Source: Pisolithus tinctorius (lineage: Eukaryota > Basidiomycota > Agaricomycetes > Boletales > Pisolithaceae). Taken from it: a stretch of DNA of 64,000 nt. This document shows positions 1 through 10,539 of this stretch, piece after piece. The position numbers and the translations under genes were made by a program. Below the pieces are notes generated by a model, which made no database searches, was not told the origin of the DNA, and saw only the letters and a list, made by a program, of their open reading frames with translations. Numbering within the stretch: position 1 is the stretch's first letter; each line of letters starts with the position of its first letter. Location: positions 992,001-1,056,000 of the forward strand of contig JANFAH010000021.1 of assembly GCA_024663395.1 (NCBI GenBank), written 5' to 3'.

Positions 1-49
1 AGGGGTCCGGACTGGGCTGAGTCCGAGTCCGGGAGTCATGGATATGACA
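1..49 (-). mobile_element. End of the 3' LTR of element E1
   Basis: The first 49 bases recur exactly at 6039-6087, where they end a complete LTR, so the window opens inside the 3' LTR of a minus-oriented LTR retrotransposon. The boundary is placed at the terminal TGACA (45-49), matching the TGTCA...TGACA ends of the LTRs further right. The next bases read CTAAGAGGGGGATAC on the minus strand, a polypurine tract at the expected place (50-64). Confidence 0.75.
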
Positions 50-1082
50 GTATCCCCCTCTTAGGAACCGAACCCTTGAGGTTCCATAGGGAAATATGTT
101 CAGAGGGTTATGCATGACTACAAGTGAGTCCGAGTGCACACGCAGTGCCAAGGGAGAGCCTGAGGGCTGGGAGACAGGCCAGCGATGACCAGAGGTCCAG
201 TAGTTCGGACCGGAATGGGACAAGCCGGGTTTGTGGGCAAGGGTCAAGTCCGAGGACTGTTCTGGGAACCCGAGGCCAGAGAAGCGACAACAAGAGGGCT
301 GGAGACCGGTCTAGGAGGCTGCCAGACAGTTCAGCAGGCCGGGACAAGGCAAAGCTGAGTCCGGAAGTGACTAGACCAGCTGTACAGGGGTTTCTGGAGA
401 CAGCTGAAAGCTGAGGCCGATGCCTCAGAGGGCCGGAGTTGCACTTCGGAGCTGGGTTAAGGCAGGCTAGGAATGGCCAGGTCAGGCCTAGGGGTGTGCT
501 TCAGAGCCGGGTCAGGGGAAAGCCGGAGACCGAAGATGTGCAGGGGACCGGTAATGTCCAACTAATGTACCAGGAGTGTGCCACTAGGGCCAGAAGTGTG
601 CTTCAAAGCCGGTTCAGGGCAACATGGAGGCCGAGAGGGTCCAGAGAGGTCCGGAGATGACCATAAGATGGTCCAGGGGTGTACCAGGTGCTGCTGAGTG
701 ACAGCGGAATGACACAAAGGCCAGGTGGGTGCCAGGAAGGCCGGAAAACCGGTCTAGGAATGTACCAGTTGGACTGGAACTGCACTGCAGGGATATGGAG
801 GGTCATGAGAAGTGCCGAGAAGGCCGGGTTTGGGTCCGAGGTCTGCTCCAGGGGGTCATGGGGTCTGAAAGTGTGTATCTACAGAAAAAGAAAACAGATA
901 ACAGAAAACCAAGAAAACATATAACAAGGAAACAGGAAACCGAGACAGAGACAGGGGTCAAAGCCGAAGGCTGAGACCGAGGGTGGCTTAGGCCGGGAGT
1001 GGCCAAAGCTGGAGACCGAGACCGAGAGCGGCTGAAGCCTGTTGTGCTAAAGCGAGTGGTCTGGCAAAAACAGCAAGACCGG

Positions 1083-1520
1083 AGACCGGTCAAGGGAACA
1101 GAAGGCCTGGAAGGCCGGGAACCGGTCTGATGGTCGGAGAGGCTTGAACAGACAGGTGGGGACCGGTCTGGAGCCAGAGAAGACTGGAGGCCACCAGGAG
1201 ACCAGTCTGGTGGTCAGGACGGGCCAGAAAGGCTAGTCGGAGACTGGTTTGGACCTGGGAAGGGCTGCAAGGCTGGAAATGTCAAAGGGAGACCGGTCTG
1301 AGGGTCAGAGAGGACCGGAAGGGGCAGCCGGAGACCGGTCTGATGGTCAGGGGGGCTTAGAAAAGCCGGGTGGGGTCCAGTCGGGAGCCAGTGAGGGCTG
1401 AAAGGGTTAGAAAGGCTATGGGAGACCAGTCTCAACCTGGACGGGGCTGTAAGGCCGGAAATCCAAAGGGAGACCGGTCTGGAGTTGGGCTGGGCCGGAG
1501 CAACCAGCTGAAGGCCGGTC
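1083..1520. repeat. Degenerate tandem repeats built on GAGACCGGTCTG
   Basis: The block GAGACCGGTCTG, or a one-base variant, recurs about every 35-55 bases (near 1083, 1120, 1158, 1198, 1235, 1290, 1331, 1420 and 1470), usually followed by GGTCAGAGAGG-like sequence. ACCGGT is palindromic. No coding potential is apparent. Confidence 0.6.
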
Positions 1521-3675
1521 TGAAGGAGTTGGAGGGGTTTGGGGAGGCCAGAGGTGACCTGAGGTGCCATCTAGCTGGTGGGCTGACAACTGGAGGCCAA
1601 AACAGTGTAGGCCGACAGGCTAACACTGAGACCGGGGTAACCAGGGGTAGTGAGGTGTGAACCCGAGGCCGGAAGTGGCAAGGCCAAGTGCCGAGCACCT
1701 TGGAAACAGGCTGGACGGGCTTCTGGAGGTCAGCGAGGGACTAGGGGCTGTCTACAACAGCTAGAGTTTGGTCTGGACAAGGACCGGAGGACCTGGCATA
1801 TCTAGGCATGAACCGGGGACCAGCAGGTCATAAGACCGGTTCAATGAAGGCCTAGAGATGTCAACAGGAGGTGAGTCTGGGTGTTGAGTCCGGTTTAGGG
1901 GTGTCCGGAGTTGGTTGGAGGTGGGTTTTCTGGTGGCAAGAAGCCCGAGGGCCAAAAGTCATTGGAGGACCGGTTCAGGGGGTCTGGAGACCGGGTGAGG
2001 CCTAGGGGTTGTCCAGCCGAAATGCTGACAACAGGAGGCCAAGGCCAGTGAGACCGGTGAGCACACAATCACTGAGGCCGAGGACTACTGGGATAGTGAG
2101 ACCGGAGTACCAACACAAATGTCAGGGGCTGGGAGCAACCTGGGGCAGGTGGTTCGGGAGTGTTTCAGTATGCAAGGACTGGACCAAGGAACCGGGGACC
2201 GGTGTGCAGGGACCGAGTGGGGTTGTGCTGAGGGCACTGGAGAGGTAGTGGACAGGAGTTTGGAACAGAGTAGGTCACTAGCGAGGTCCCTTATCCCCCT
2301 CTTAGGGTAGACTTCCCAAGTCTACAGGGGTACGAGGTGTGGGCTAGGACTACCAAGAGGAGTACTGGACAGGTAGTAGGAGTACTACCACCGGAGTTGC
2401 AAGTCCAAGTACTGAGAATGCTGAGACCGGCTTAACAGGTGTCAAGACCGGTTTCGGGAAGCTTTTTCAAGGCCGGAAAAGCTTTAAAACCGGAGATACA
2501 AGGCCGGCAGAGCAGGCCGGACTGGTATGGGGATAGTAAGGAGTGTCGGAGTCAAAGGTGAGGGTATGAAGGCCGGAACCAGAGCCCGAGAGGAAACCAG
2601 AAGGCCGGTGAAGACCGGCAGGTCAAAAGACAACCAGTAAGACCGGAGTCGGGAGGGTGGGTAGGACCGGAGTTTCGGAGTCGATGGTGGGGTGACAGTG
2701 GCGATGGTTAGGGGGAAGGTGAGGGGTTAGCTGGTACCCGAAGGGGCCTCGCGAACATACAAGTTCCGGGGCGAGTGGGTGAGCTGGGAAACAGACCGGC
2801 AGAGTCGGGGGTTTGTCAGATGGGCCAAAGCCCGGGGTGTCTTGCAAGCAAATTCATGCTCCAAGGCGGGGTTGACGTCAGGGGGGTTAGCAAACTTTAG
2901 TATTAGGTGGGGATAGGTGACTGCACTACACTCGGCCACCAACGGGTGCCTATTGAGTGGGCTAGTCGGTTCCCTACAACCAAGATACTTCAGTTCCTAA
3001 CGGGTTGACAAGGCCGATTAAAACAGGGGTCGGAGACCGAGAGAGAACCAAGGCCGGGTCCACCAAGGACCGGAAAGAGGTGCTAGGTCAAGACCATAGC
3101 ACTGGGTAGAGGACAGGGGTAGTTCCGGGAGGAGGGAGAGGCCCAAAGGCCAAACGAGTGACAGAGGGAGTAGCATAGAGCTACCCAAGGGGTATCAGAG
3201 GCCGAGGGAGGCCGGAGACAGGAGACTGGCCAAAAGAAATGAGTCCGGAGTGAGCAAGACTGGTCAGGGGCCATGAGGAGGCCTGGAGATGAACACCAGA
3301 AAAGAGAAAGAAAGCCGGAGTCAGCAAGACCGGTCAGGGGCTCTAAGGAAGTCCGGAGATAACAGGCCGGACAAGGGCTGACAAGGCCTAGCGCAGGAGG
3401 GAAGACCGGAACTCAGGAGACCGGTCATAAAGGAGTCCGGAGGTGGGACAAAGTGGACACAAATAGGGGGACCGGAGTTAGCAAGTCCGGTCCAAGGCTA
3501 CAAAGCCGGGTTGAGGCCGAGGGACTGGCAGGACGAGCCAGGGCCACAAGGGGACCGGAGTTGGCAAGTCCGGACCAGGGCTGAACAGCCAGGTGAGTCC
3601 GAGGGAAGTTGGGGGTCCAGCAGGGTTCAGCAGGATGAGCCAGGAGGACTGCTAAGGGGAACAGAGTGGTGCACT

Positions 3676-3855
3676 AATTGATTTGTCTCTACCGAGACCA
3701 CCAGTTTGGCTTCTGGTGTACCAGAGTACCAACTTGTTGACCCAGTTAGGATCCTGGGGTAGACTCTAATTGTTTTGTCTCAACCGAGACCACCGGTTTT
3801 GGCTTCCGGAGTACAGAGCTACCAACTTGTTAACCCGGTTAGGATCCCGGGATGG
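3676..3855. repeat. Direct duplication of about 90 bp
   Basis: Two adjacent copies (about 3676-3766 and 3767-3855) both run from ATTGWTTTGTCTC through ACCGAGACCACC and ACCAACTTGTT to GTTAGGATCC. The differences between them are mostly transitions. Confidence 0.7.
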
Positions 3856-5169
3856 ACAGAGGACAGGGAAAGGACCGGAAATGAGGTCAGGGACCGGGAT
3901 AGGGGCCGGAGGACCAGCAGACCGGTCCTAGACCGAAAATCGGGGGTCAGGAGCAAGTCCAAAGGGCTAGCATGCCCAGGGGGTGTCTCTAAGTGAAAAG
4001 TGAGGCCGGAAAAGAGGTCAGGACCGGGCTAAGGGCCAGAGGCTGGCAGGCCGGTCCTAGACCGAAACAGAGGTGTCACGTGCTAGCTAAGACCACCAGA
4101 GCCGAGGCCTGGTGCAAGTCCAAAGGACAAGCACCACCCCGAGGCCGAGGTGACTAGTGCAGCACTGGGACAATGGATGGGAGACCCAGGAGGGGTCTGT
4201 AAGGAACAGAAAAGGTCTGAGGGGAGCCAGGACTGGTCCAAACCTAGTAACAGGTCTAGACAAGTCCGGGTGAGGTGGCTGAATCAAACCAGGGCTGAGA
4301 GGGCCAGTAACAAAGGGCAGGAGGCCGAGGGAAGTGGCAAACCGGCTTCAGGCAAGTCCGAGTGAGTGTGGACAAGCCAACCAAGGCCGGACAGGCCGGT
4401 AACAGACAGTCCAGAGACCGGAAAGGGGGTCCAGGGCTCCAAGGCCGGTGTAGCAAAGGCCGAGGGTGGAGACCGGACCCAAAAACTGCTGAAGCCGAGT
4501 GCCGATGGGGAACCAGGGAAGGTGTTGAGGGCCGGGACTGGCCAAGTCCAGGCCTGGGGGTTGCACCAGAGGTGCACAGAGGTCCGAAGACCAATATCAG
4601 GGAGTCAGGAGGTCAAATGAGTGATGAGATCCCAGTGTTCAGTACAGTAGAACTGGATGAAGACAGCTGGGCTGGAGTGCTGGGATGACTGAGGTAAGGA
4701 CTGTGGTGAAGACCAGGGTGACCAGCCAGGGGTCAGAGGTAGCTCGGGGGAGCTAACAGAAGTGAGTCCGGTTGATGAGGCCGGCTCAGGGGCAAGTCCG
4801 GAGAGTAACTCCGACTTGGAAGTGGGCTCAGGCAAGAACCCAGGTTGGTGGTGAGTCCAGATGGTGAGTCCGACTCAGGGGTTGACATGGCCGGTCCGGA
4901 GTCAGGAGAAAATGAGGGGCAGGCAGGGCAGGAGTGAGGGAATGGATGCATTAGGTTTTGACCACTAAGGACATAGTGTCAGGGGTAATGCAACCCGGGG
5001 GTGTGCAGAGTGCCAAGGGGTGCCAGGTTACCTCTCTGCTTTAGCAGAGATCTCCGGGTTGGGCCCTGGAGTCAGAGGAGAGGTATCCTGATGAGTCCTG
5101 ATGGGCAAGGTCATGGGTAGGGGCTCTAGAGCAGGACCTAGACATGATGCAATGGCTTGCACAAGTGTG

Positions 5170-5180
5170 AGTCAGAATAT
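5170..5180 (-). promoter_or_regulatory. Self-complementary primer binding site of E1
   Basis: Two bases inside the LTR edge the minus strand reads ATATTCTGACT. The reverse complement AGTCAGAATAT lies on the minus strand inside the same LTR at 5579-5589, about 34 bases after a TATTTAA box (near 5617-5623). The transcript start could therefore prime reverse transcription at this site, as in Tf1/sushi elements. No TGG-type tRNA primer site is seen. Confidence 0.6.
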
Positions 5181-5182
5181 AC

Positions 5183-6087
5183 TGTGAAGTACAGGTTTAC
5201 CCTCGGAGTGACCAGGCTTCAAGACCGGGTGACAGGGGTTAAGTCCGAGTGGCCAAAGTCAAGGCCGGGAAGATAGGGGCCAAGTCCGGTTGGACCGGAG
5301 TTGAGGCTGGAGGTTAGGGGCTAAGTCCGGAGGACCGGACTTAAGGCCGGGAGCGCGGGAACAAGGCCGGTAGCGTGGGAAACCGACCGGTCTTGGAGTG
5401 CGCACAAGGGGAAGCTGGTCCGGGGTTGGATCTACCTCCCTTGGTCTCAGCTTATGTGCTGTACCCTTATGCAAGCCGGGGAGAGGTCCGGGACAGGGGT
5501 CGGGGATAGCTTAAGGCTCGGCCTTAGCTATAGAGTAGTCTCGAGGGGTAATACGGAGTTGAGGGTAATACTAAGTTGATATTCTGACTGAGGGTACTAC
5601 GAAGTATGTACAGGGGTTAAATACATGAGGCCGGTCCGGAGTAAAGAACATGAAGCCGGACTTGTGAATAAGCTATTAGCAAGATGATTAGCAAGAGTGA
5701 GGACAGCCACAGAGGCTGTGCAGAGACTAATAGCTAAAGTCCGGGTGACCGGCATAACCGGGGTCGGACACAGGATTGTACAGTAAGCAAAGTCTGATGA
5801 ACGGGCTAGACTAAATATAGTACAAACAAAGGGAAGCAGACCGGAGTTATGTCCGGGTGACCCGGACATAGACCTAGGAGGACCGGGGTGGAGCAGCACG
5901 AGGCCAGGAGGCCGAAACAGACCGGAGATAGGGGTAAAACACCGGACTTGAGTTATGCAGGCCGGAGTTGAGTTATCTAGGGCCAGGACTGGGTTTTCTA
6001 GGCTGAACTAGGACCGGACTTGACCGGATATAGGGGCTAGGGGTCCGGACTGGGCTGAGTCCGAGTCCGGGAGTCATGGATATGACA
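5183..6087 (-). mobile_element. 5' LTR of E1 (905 bp)
   Basis: On the plus strand it runs from TGTGAAG to ...ATATGACA; its last 49 bases equal 1-49. A TATA-like TATTTAA on the minus strand and the self-priming complement at 5579-5589 mark U3/R. Just outside (6088) begins the gag of element D, so E1 inserted into D; the outer target-site copy GCAGA (6088-6092) cannot be compared because the other end is outside the window. Confidence 0.65.
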
Positions 6088-6602
6088 GCAGAGGTGAAAG
6101 ACTCCTTAAAGTTCTTCACAAAATCTGTGAAGGTTCCGAAGCTTGGATATGTTTTTTCCAAGGCTATCTTCTGATAGGTGGCGGCCCAGGAACAAGCGAC
6201 ACCTTTCTTCATATACGACAATGCATAGACTACCTTTTTGGTGTCTGAGTCATATAATTCTTCGTTGACCAAGAGATAGGTCTGTACAGAGTGCAGCCAA
6301 CTCATGGCGTTCTTCTGGTCTCCATCAAAATCAATTGGAGCACCAATCTTTAATTCTGTGGGTTTGACTCCAGTAATGGCAGTCGCTCCCTTCGACAATG
6401 AACCAGACATCATATTCTGTGGCGGGGTCGGGGGTGTAGGAAGTGTGGTGGGTACTGGTGGGATAGGAGTACCAAGTGATGTGAGGGACTGAGTGAAAAT
6501 ATTTGAGAGGATACCAGAGGTAAAGCCTCTATCTGGTTGTTCGGGTTTGTTAGAAGAGGTGTCTGTGACAGTGCTCTCTTGTTCTTCGTCAGATGACGAT
6601 TC
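6088..6602 (-). pseudogene. gag: Gag N-terminal fragment of element D, cut by E1
   Basis: A minus-strand frame runs from near 6602 through two Met codons (6408-6413) to the E1 junction. An acidic, S/T/P-rich leader of about 65 residues is followed by a retrotransposon-gag-like core with the features PIDFDGD, a WL...Y helix, YALSYMKKG, SWA and a terminal F-KESF. That pattern is known from fungal Ty3/gypsy capsid domains. The frame is severed at codon SFTSA by the E1 LTR, and translation then runs into LTR sequence, so nothing downstream is coding. There is no clear start upstream of the double Met; the true start may be in the leader. The rest of D is not identified in the window. Confidence 0.7.
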
Positions 6603-6612
6603 TTCGCGAGTG

Positions 6613-6630
6613 GGTCACAACGGCGCCCAA
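6613..6630 (-). promoter_or_regulatory. Candidate tRNA primer binding site of D
   Basis: Directly after the LTR end the minus strand reads TTGGGCGCCGTTGTGACC. The TGG start one base from the LTR fits a tRNA CCA end, unlike the self-priming elements elsewhere in the window. Which tRNA is not determined. Confidence 0.4.
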
Positions 6631-7158
6631 TGTTGGTTGTTTTGGGGGTTCGTGGTGGTGCACTAAGCAGTGACCGATTCAGCCAAAGGCTGTAGACTTG
6701 AGCTTTTGTTACGCTCAACCAAAGTCAAGACGTAGGGAGAGCTCAAACGCAGACTAAGGTTTCTACCCAGCAACGGCTGAAGGTAACCTCTGTAAACGAC
6801 AGAGGATTTGAGGCAATGCCGGTAAGAGTGGTCCTGGTAAGGGACACTGAGGGCGAAGTTCTGAGGAACGCTGCGTATGATTGAGCAGCTCAAGTCTGGG
6901 GTTCCAGGACTTGAGCCAGCAGTTTAAATACTACAAGGAAACAGACCATGAGGCATCCACATGTAACGAGGTAACAACACCATTGGTTGAACAATGATGA
7001 CACATGTCCAAAGCATGTAACGAGCAAGTTACGCTAGTGGTGGAAATAGAGAGCCATCGGATCAGAGAGAAGACAGCTTGAAAAGGAAATCAAGTCCATC
7101 GGATCAAACACGAAGTAAACGCACAGTAGAAAGAGAAAGATAGGGGTGAAACGTAACA
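6631..7158 (-). mobile_element. LTR of element D (528 bp)
   Basis: The plus strand starts TGTTGGTTG and ends GTAACA, giving short inverted TGTT...AACA ends. It lies directly upstream, in element sense, of a primer site and a gag leader. The inverted-repeat arm beginning at 7158 abuts its outer edge. Confidence 0.55.
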
Positions 7159-7552
7159 ATGGATGCCAAGGAACATATAGAGCAAGTGAATTAAGCAAGA
7201 CACATATGGTTCTATAGAGTACTGTCAAGTCTGAGCCTACTCTGACCAACTCTGATGCTTAACCAGGTCTGGAGAGAGGTGTGGAAGCAAGTCTGACACA
7301 GATGAATGGAACTCTGACTAGTGGAGGATTGGCAGGGACAAAGTCAGCTGAGGCAGAAATGGAGCAGAGTGAGGGTGTTGGGTTCAGCTTGTGCACTACC
7401 CCCTTGCACAATGTCAGCCCTCATATTTCAGAGGAAGAGACCAGACAGATGTTTGGAGATAACTCTGACAGACAGAAGATGGAGAGAGATGGAGTAGGAA
7501 CTTTGGTGATATTCATACTGAAGAACAGTGGAGTACTGTACATGCTTTGATG
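7158..7552 (+). repeat. Left arm of a 2.5-kb inverted repeat, with LTR relic
   Basis: About 395 bases match the reverse complement of 9300-9692 almost perfectly; I see a 2-base indel near 7375 and one substitution near the inner end. From about 7228 the arm resembles the LTR of chromovirus C (shared GTTGGGTTCAGCT, CAGCCCTC and TATTTCAGAGG blocks), with C's CpG sites replaced by TpG or CpA. A 90-residue ORF here is LTR sequence, not a gene. Confidence 0.75.
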
Positions 7553-7885
7553 TGATCTGTTGTCATGTGACCTTACCACTACCTCTCGACACTACACTTT
7601 TTGTAGTCAGTGGTAGTCAAAAATGCGGACTACCAAAATGTAGCATAGTCTACACTACACAACACTAATGATGACTGCTACTTGTAATCATACTGCATTA
7701 ATACCACAGGGAATGACAATGGAGTGATATGGTCATAATGAAAGTTGTAGCCCCTGATTGTGCAATCATGACAGTATGCTTATCTTATCAGAAAGTGGAA
7801 AATTGCGTGAGAAAAACACAGAATACTAAGAAAAACACAAGTGTATACACAAAATGTCACTGGACCTCAATGTCAATTAGGATTG
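7553..7885. other. AT-rich spacer with no recognisable gene
   Basis: Sequence between the left arm and the minisatellite. It holds short repeats of the type GTAGTCAGTGGTAGTC and TAGTCTACACTACAC and no supported ORF. Confidence 0.5.
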
Positions 7886-8690
7886 GAGAATCCCCAGGAG
7901 CCATGGAGAATCCCCATCATGATATGGAGAATCCCCAGCAGGCCATGGAGAATCTCCAAGATGACATGGAGAATCCCCAGGTGATATGGAGAATCTCCAG
8001 CATGACATGGAGAATCCCCAGGAGCCATGGAGAATCCCCATCATGATATGGAGAATCCCCAGCAGGCCATGGAGAATCTCCAAGATGACATGGAGAATCC
8101 CCAGGTGATATGGAGAATCTCCAGCATGACATGGAGAATCCCCAGGAGCCATGGAGAATCCCCAGCAGGCCATGGAGAATCTCCAACATGACATGGAGAA
8201 TCCCCAGCCAGACATGGAGAATCCCCAGGTGACATGGAGAATCTCCAACATGACATGGGGAATCTCCAGCATGACATGGAGAATCCCCAGCAGCCATGGA
8301 GAATCCCCAGCAGGCCATGGAGAATCTCCATCATGACATGGAGAATCCCCAGCCAGCCATGGAGAATCCCCAGCATGCCATGGAGAATCCCCAGCATGCC
8401 ATGGAGAATCCCCAGCAGGCCATGGAGAATCTCCAACATGACATGGAGAATCCCCAGCCAGCCATGGAGAATCTCCAGCATGACATGGAGAATCTCCAAC
8501 ATGACATGGAGAATCCCCAGGGGCCATGGAGAATCTCCAACATGACATGGAGAATCTCCAGCATGACATGGAGAATCCCCAGGGGCCATGGAGAATCTCC
8601 AACATGACATGGAGAATCTCCAGCATGACATGGAGAATCCCCAGGGGCCATGGAGAATCTCCAACATGACATGGAGAATCCCCAGTGGGC
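7886..8690. repeat. Minisatellite 1: 20/21-bp units around TGGAGAATCTCCA
   Basis: About 39 head-to-tail units of 20 or 21 bp alternate ATGGAGAATCCCC and ATGGAGAATCTCC followed by variable AGCAGGCC, AACATGAC or AGGAGCC tails. TGGAGAATCTCCA is a perfect palindrome around a central A. A 124-bp higher-order block is repeated near 7894-8141. 21-bp units keep one frame open as MENPQ/MENLQ repeats and the minus strand stays open for 272 codons; both follow from the repeat and I do not call them genes. Confidence 0.9.
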
Positions 8691-9299
8691 TGCATCAGGA
8701 AAACAAAACTTTTTCTAAGTGGTCTAATAGTCTACACTGCATCTATTGATGTCTTGATATTTGCAGCACTTTAGTGCTCATTGTCTAACATCATCTAATT
8801 CATGCTGTCTTACTGACACACTTTTTTTTCTGTGGTCCTAATGTGGTCTGTAAGTGACTTATTGATATCTTCATGCCACTATATTACTGTAACTCTTGAT
8901 TCATAGTACTTGTCACAACCATGCATTTACTCTAAGTCCCTACTCCTCTGCTCATTCACACTCTCTGCACCAACTCTGCCTGCACTCTACCATTTACAAG
9001 TCTCCTCCACTGTGCCTTCAGTTGGACTTGTACTGGTCTCTCATCAGACCATGCAGACCATCCTCCAAGAGGTCATGTGACCATCTTTCAGACTTCTTGT
9101 TGACAGTGCACAGTCAGGTACTCTGCAGCATGTGCACCACATGGTCCAGCACCTGGACTGTTTCCTTTTTGGCTTGTTCTGTGTTACCTGTCATATGTTC
9201 TCCATCTTCCCTTCATTCATCATCCAGGAAGTTGTTACTTGAAGACTTATGAGTCTCCATATTTCAGTCCTGATTCCAGTTACTGTACCTCCATAGCAG
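8691..9299. other. Spacer with no supported gene
   Basis: Mixed-composition DNA between minisatellite 1 and the right inverted-repeat arm. A 118-codon plus-strand frame (8896-9252) has no domain features and is not called. Confidence 0.4.
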
Positions 9300-9692
9300 C
9301 ATCAAAGCATGTACGGTACTCCACTGTTCTTCAGTATGAATATCACCAAAGTTCCTACTCCATCTCTCTCCATCTTCTGTCTGTCAGAGTTATCTCCAAA
9401 CATCTGTCTGGTCTCTTCCTCTGAAATATGAGGGCTGACATTGTGCAAGGGGGTAGTGCACAAGCTGAACCCAACACTCACTCTGCTCCATTTCTGCCTC
9501 AGCTGACTTTGTCCCTGCCAATCCTCCACTAGTCAGAGTTCCATTCATCTGTGTCAGACTTGCTTCCACACCTCTCTCCAGACCTGGTTAAGCATCAGAG
9601 TTGGTCAGAGTAGGCTCAGACTTGACAGTACTCTATAGAACCATATGTGTCTTGCTTAATTCACTTGCTCTATATGTTCCTTGGCATCCATT
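9300..9692 (-). repeat. Right arm of the 2.5-kb inverted repeat
   Basis: Reverse complement of 7158-7552, including both the LTR-like part and the 70-base non-LTR outer part. Because the outer part is also duplicated, the inversion copied a flank as well and was not simply two independent LTR insertions. Confidence 0.75.
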
Positions 9693-9781
9693 CCACTTAT
9701 ACATCTACCTTTCTGAGATAAGTTGTGATTAGAACAGTTAGAACAACCACTGTTTTCCTGATGCATGGAGAATCCCCACCA

Positions 9782-10300
9782 GGACATGGCCTGGGAAAGT
9801 GGGTCTATTTAGCCTGGGGAAAACCCAGGTTCACCCTGGAAAGGGGTCTATTTAGCCTATGGGAAGCCCATGTTCTGCCTGGAAAGCAGGTCTATTTACC
9901 CTGGGGAAAACCCAGGTCAGCCTAGAATGTAGGTCTATTTAGCCTGGGGAAAGCCCAGGTTCACCCTGGAGAGCAGGTCTATTTAGCCTGGGGAAAACCC
10001 AGGTTCACCTGGAAAGCAGGTCTATTTAGCCTGGGGAAAACCCAGGTTCACCTGGAAAGCAGGTCTATTTAGCCTGGGGAAAGCCCAGGTTCACCTGGAA
10101 AGCAGGTCTATTTAGCCTGGGGAAAGCCCAGGTTCACCTGGAAGCAGGTCTATTTAGCCAGGGGAAATCCCAGGATCAACCTGGAAAGCAGGTCTATTTA
10201 GCCTGGGGAAAGCCCAGGATCAACCTGGAAAGGGGGTCTATTTAGCCTGGGGAAAGCCCAGGGTCAACCTGGAAAGGGGGTCTATTTAGCTTGGAGAAAG
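9782..10300. repeat. Minisatellite 2: 43-45-bp units with TCTATTTAGCC
   Basis: Twelve units each carry TCTATTTA (from about 9805 to 10281), preceded by CTGGAAAGCAGG-like sequence and followed by CCTGGGGAAARCCCAGG, an imperfect palindrome. Divergence between units is low in the centre of the array and higher at both ends. Confidence 0.9.
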
Positions 10301-10377
10301 TCCAATTTGGACCCCAGCTACCCTTTCATTTTGTGTATAATATATATATGTTATGGAGAAAACATTTTCTCCAACCA

Positions 10378-10460
10378 TATTAAATTGCTGCCCTGGAGAA
10401 TCTCCAGCTAGGGAACGGAGAATCTCCAGGAATGGTGGTGGAGAATCCCCAAAAGTTGGG
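10378..10460. repeat. Isolated TGGAGAATCTCCA-type palindromes
   Basis: Three dispersed copies (near 10393, 10419 and 10440) of the core word that builds minisatellite 1, here not in tandem. This suggests the palindrome existed as a small dispersed motif before it was amplified at 7886-8690. Confidence 0.55.
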
Positions 10461-10539
10461 AATTCCCAACAAAATGACACCTATTAGGTTAATACTTATA
10501 TCAAAATCTCCAGACCTAATAGGTCTCTGAGGGGGGTTG

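Larger units (their letters stand above)
50..5182 (-). mobile_element. Internal region of E1, CCGG-rich, no long ORF
   Basis: About 5.1 kb lies between the two LTRs of E1. No frame gives a recognisable gag, protease, RT or integrase; the reading frames are short and P/S/R-rich. The DNA is dominated by ACCGG, CCGGA and GGCCGG words in irregular repeats. Three retrotransposon signals survive: a 3' polypurine tract at 50-64, a second similar tract at 2291-2306 where C and F carry one between RNase H and integrase, and a primer site at 5170-5180. Next to the inner tract the minus strand reads VYPK, as in C. It may be a very decayed chromovirus or a non-autonomous large derivative. Confidence 0.6.

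Noticed and set aside
6613..6630. Assigning a specific tRNA to the D primer site
   Set aside because: The TGG start fits but I could not match the remainder to a tRNA end with confidence.
7877..8695. 272-codon minus-strand ORF (and 208-codon partner frame) in minisatellite 1
   Set aside because: It consists only of the 20/21-bp repeat; several frames on both strands are open for the same reason and there is no start context or domain.
7886..10300. CRISPR-like regularly spaced repeats
   Set aside because: Units are contiguous 20/21-bp or 43-45-bp tandem repeats without unique spacers, in a eukaryotic element-rich context.
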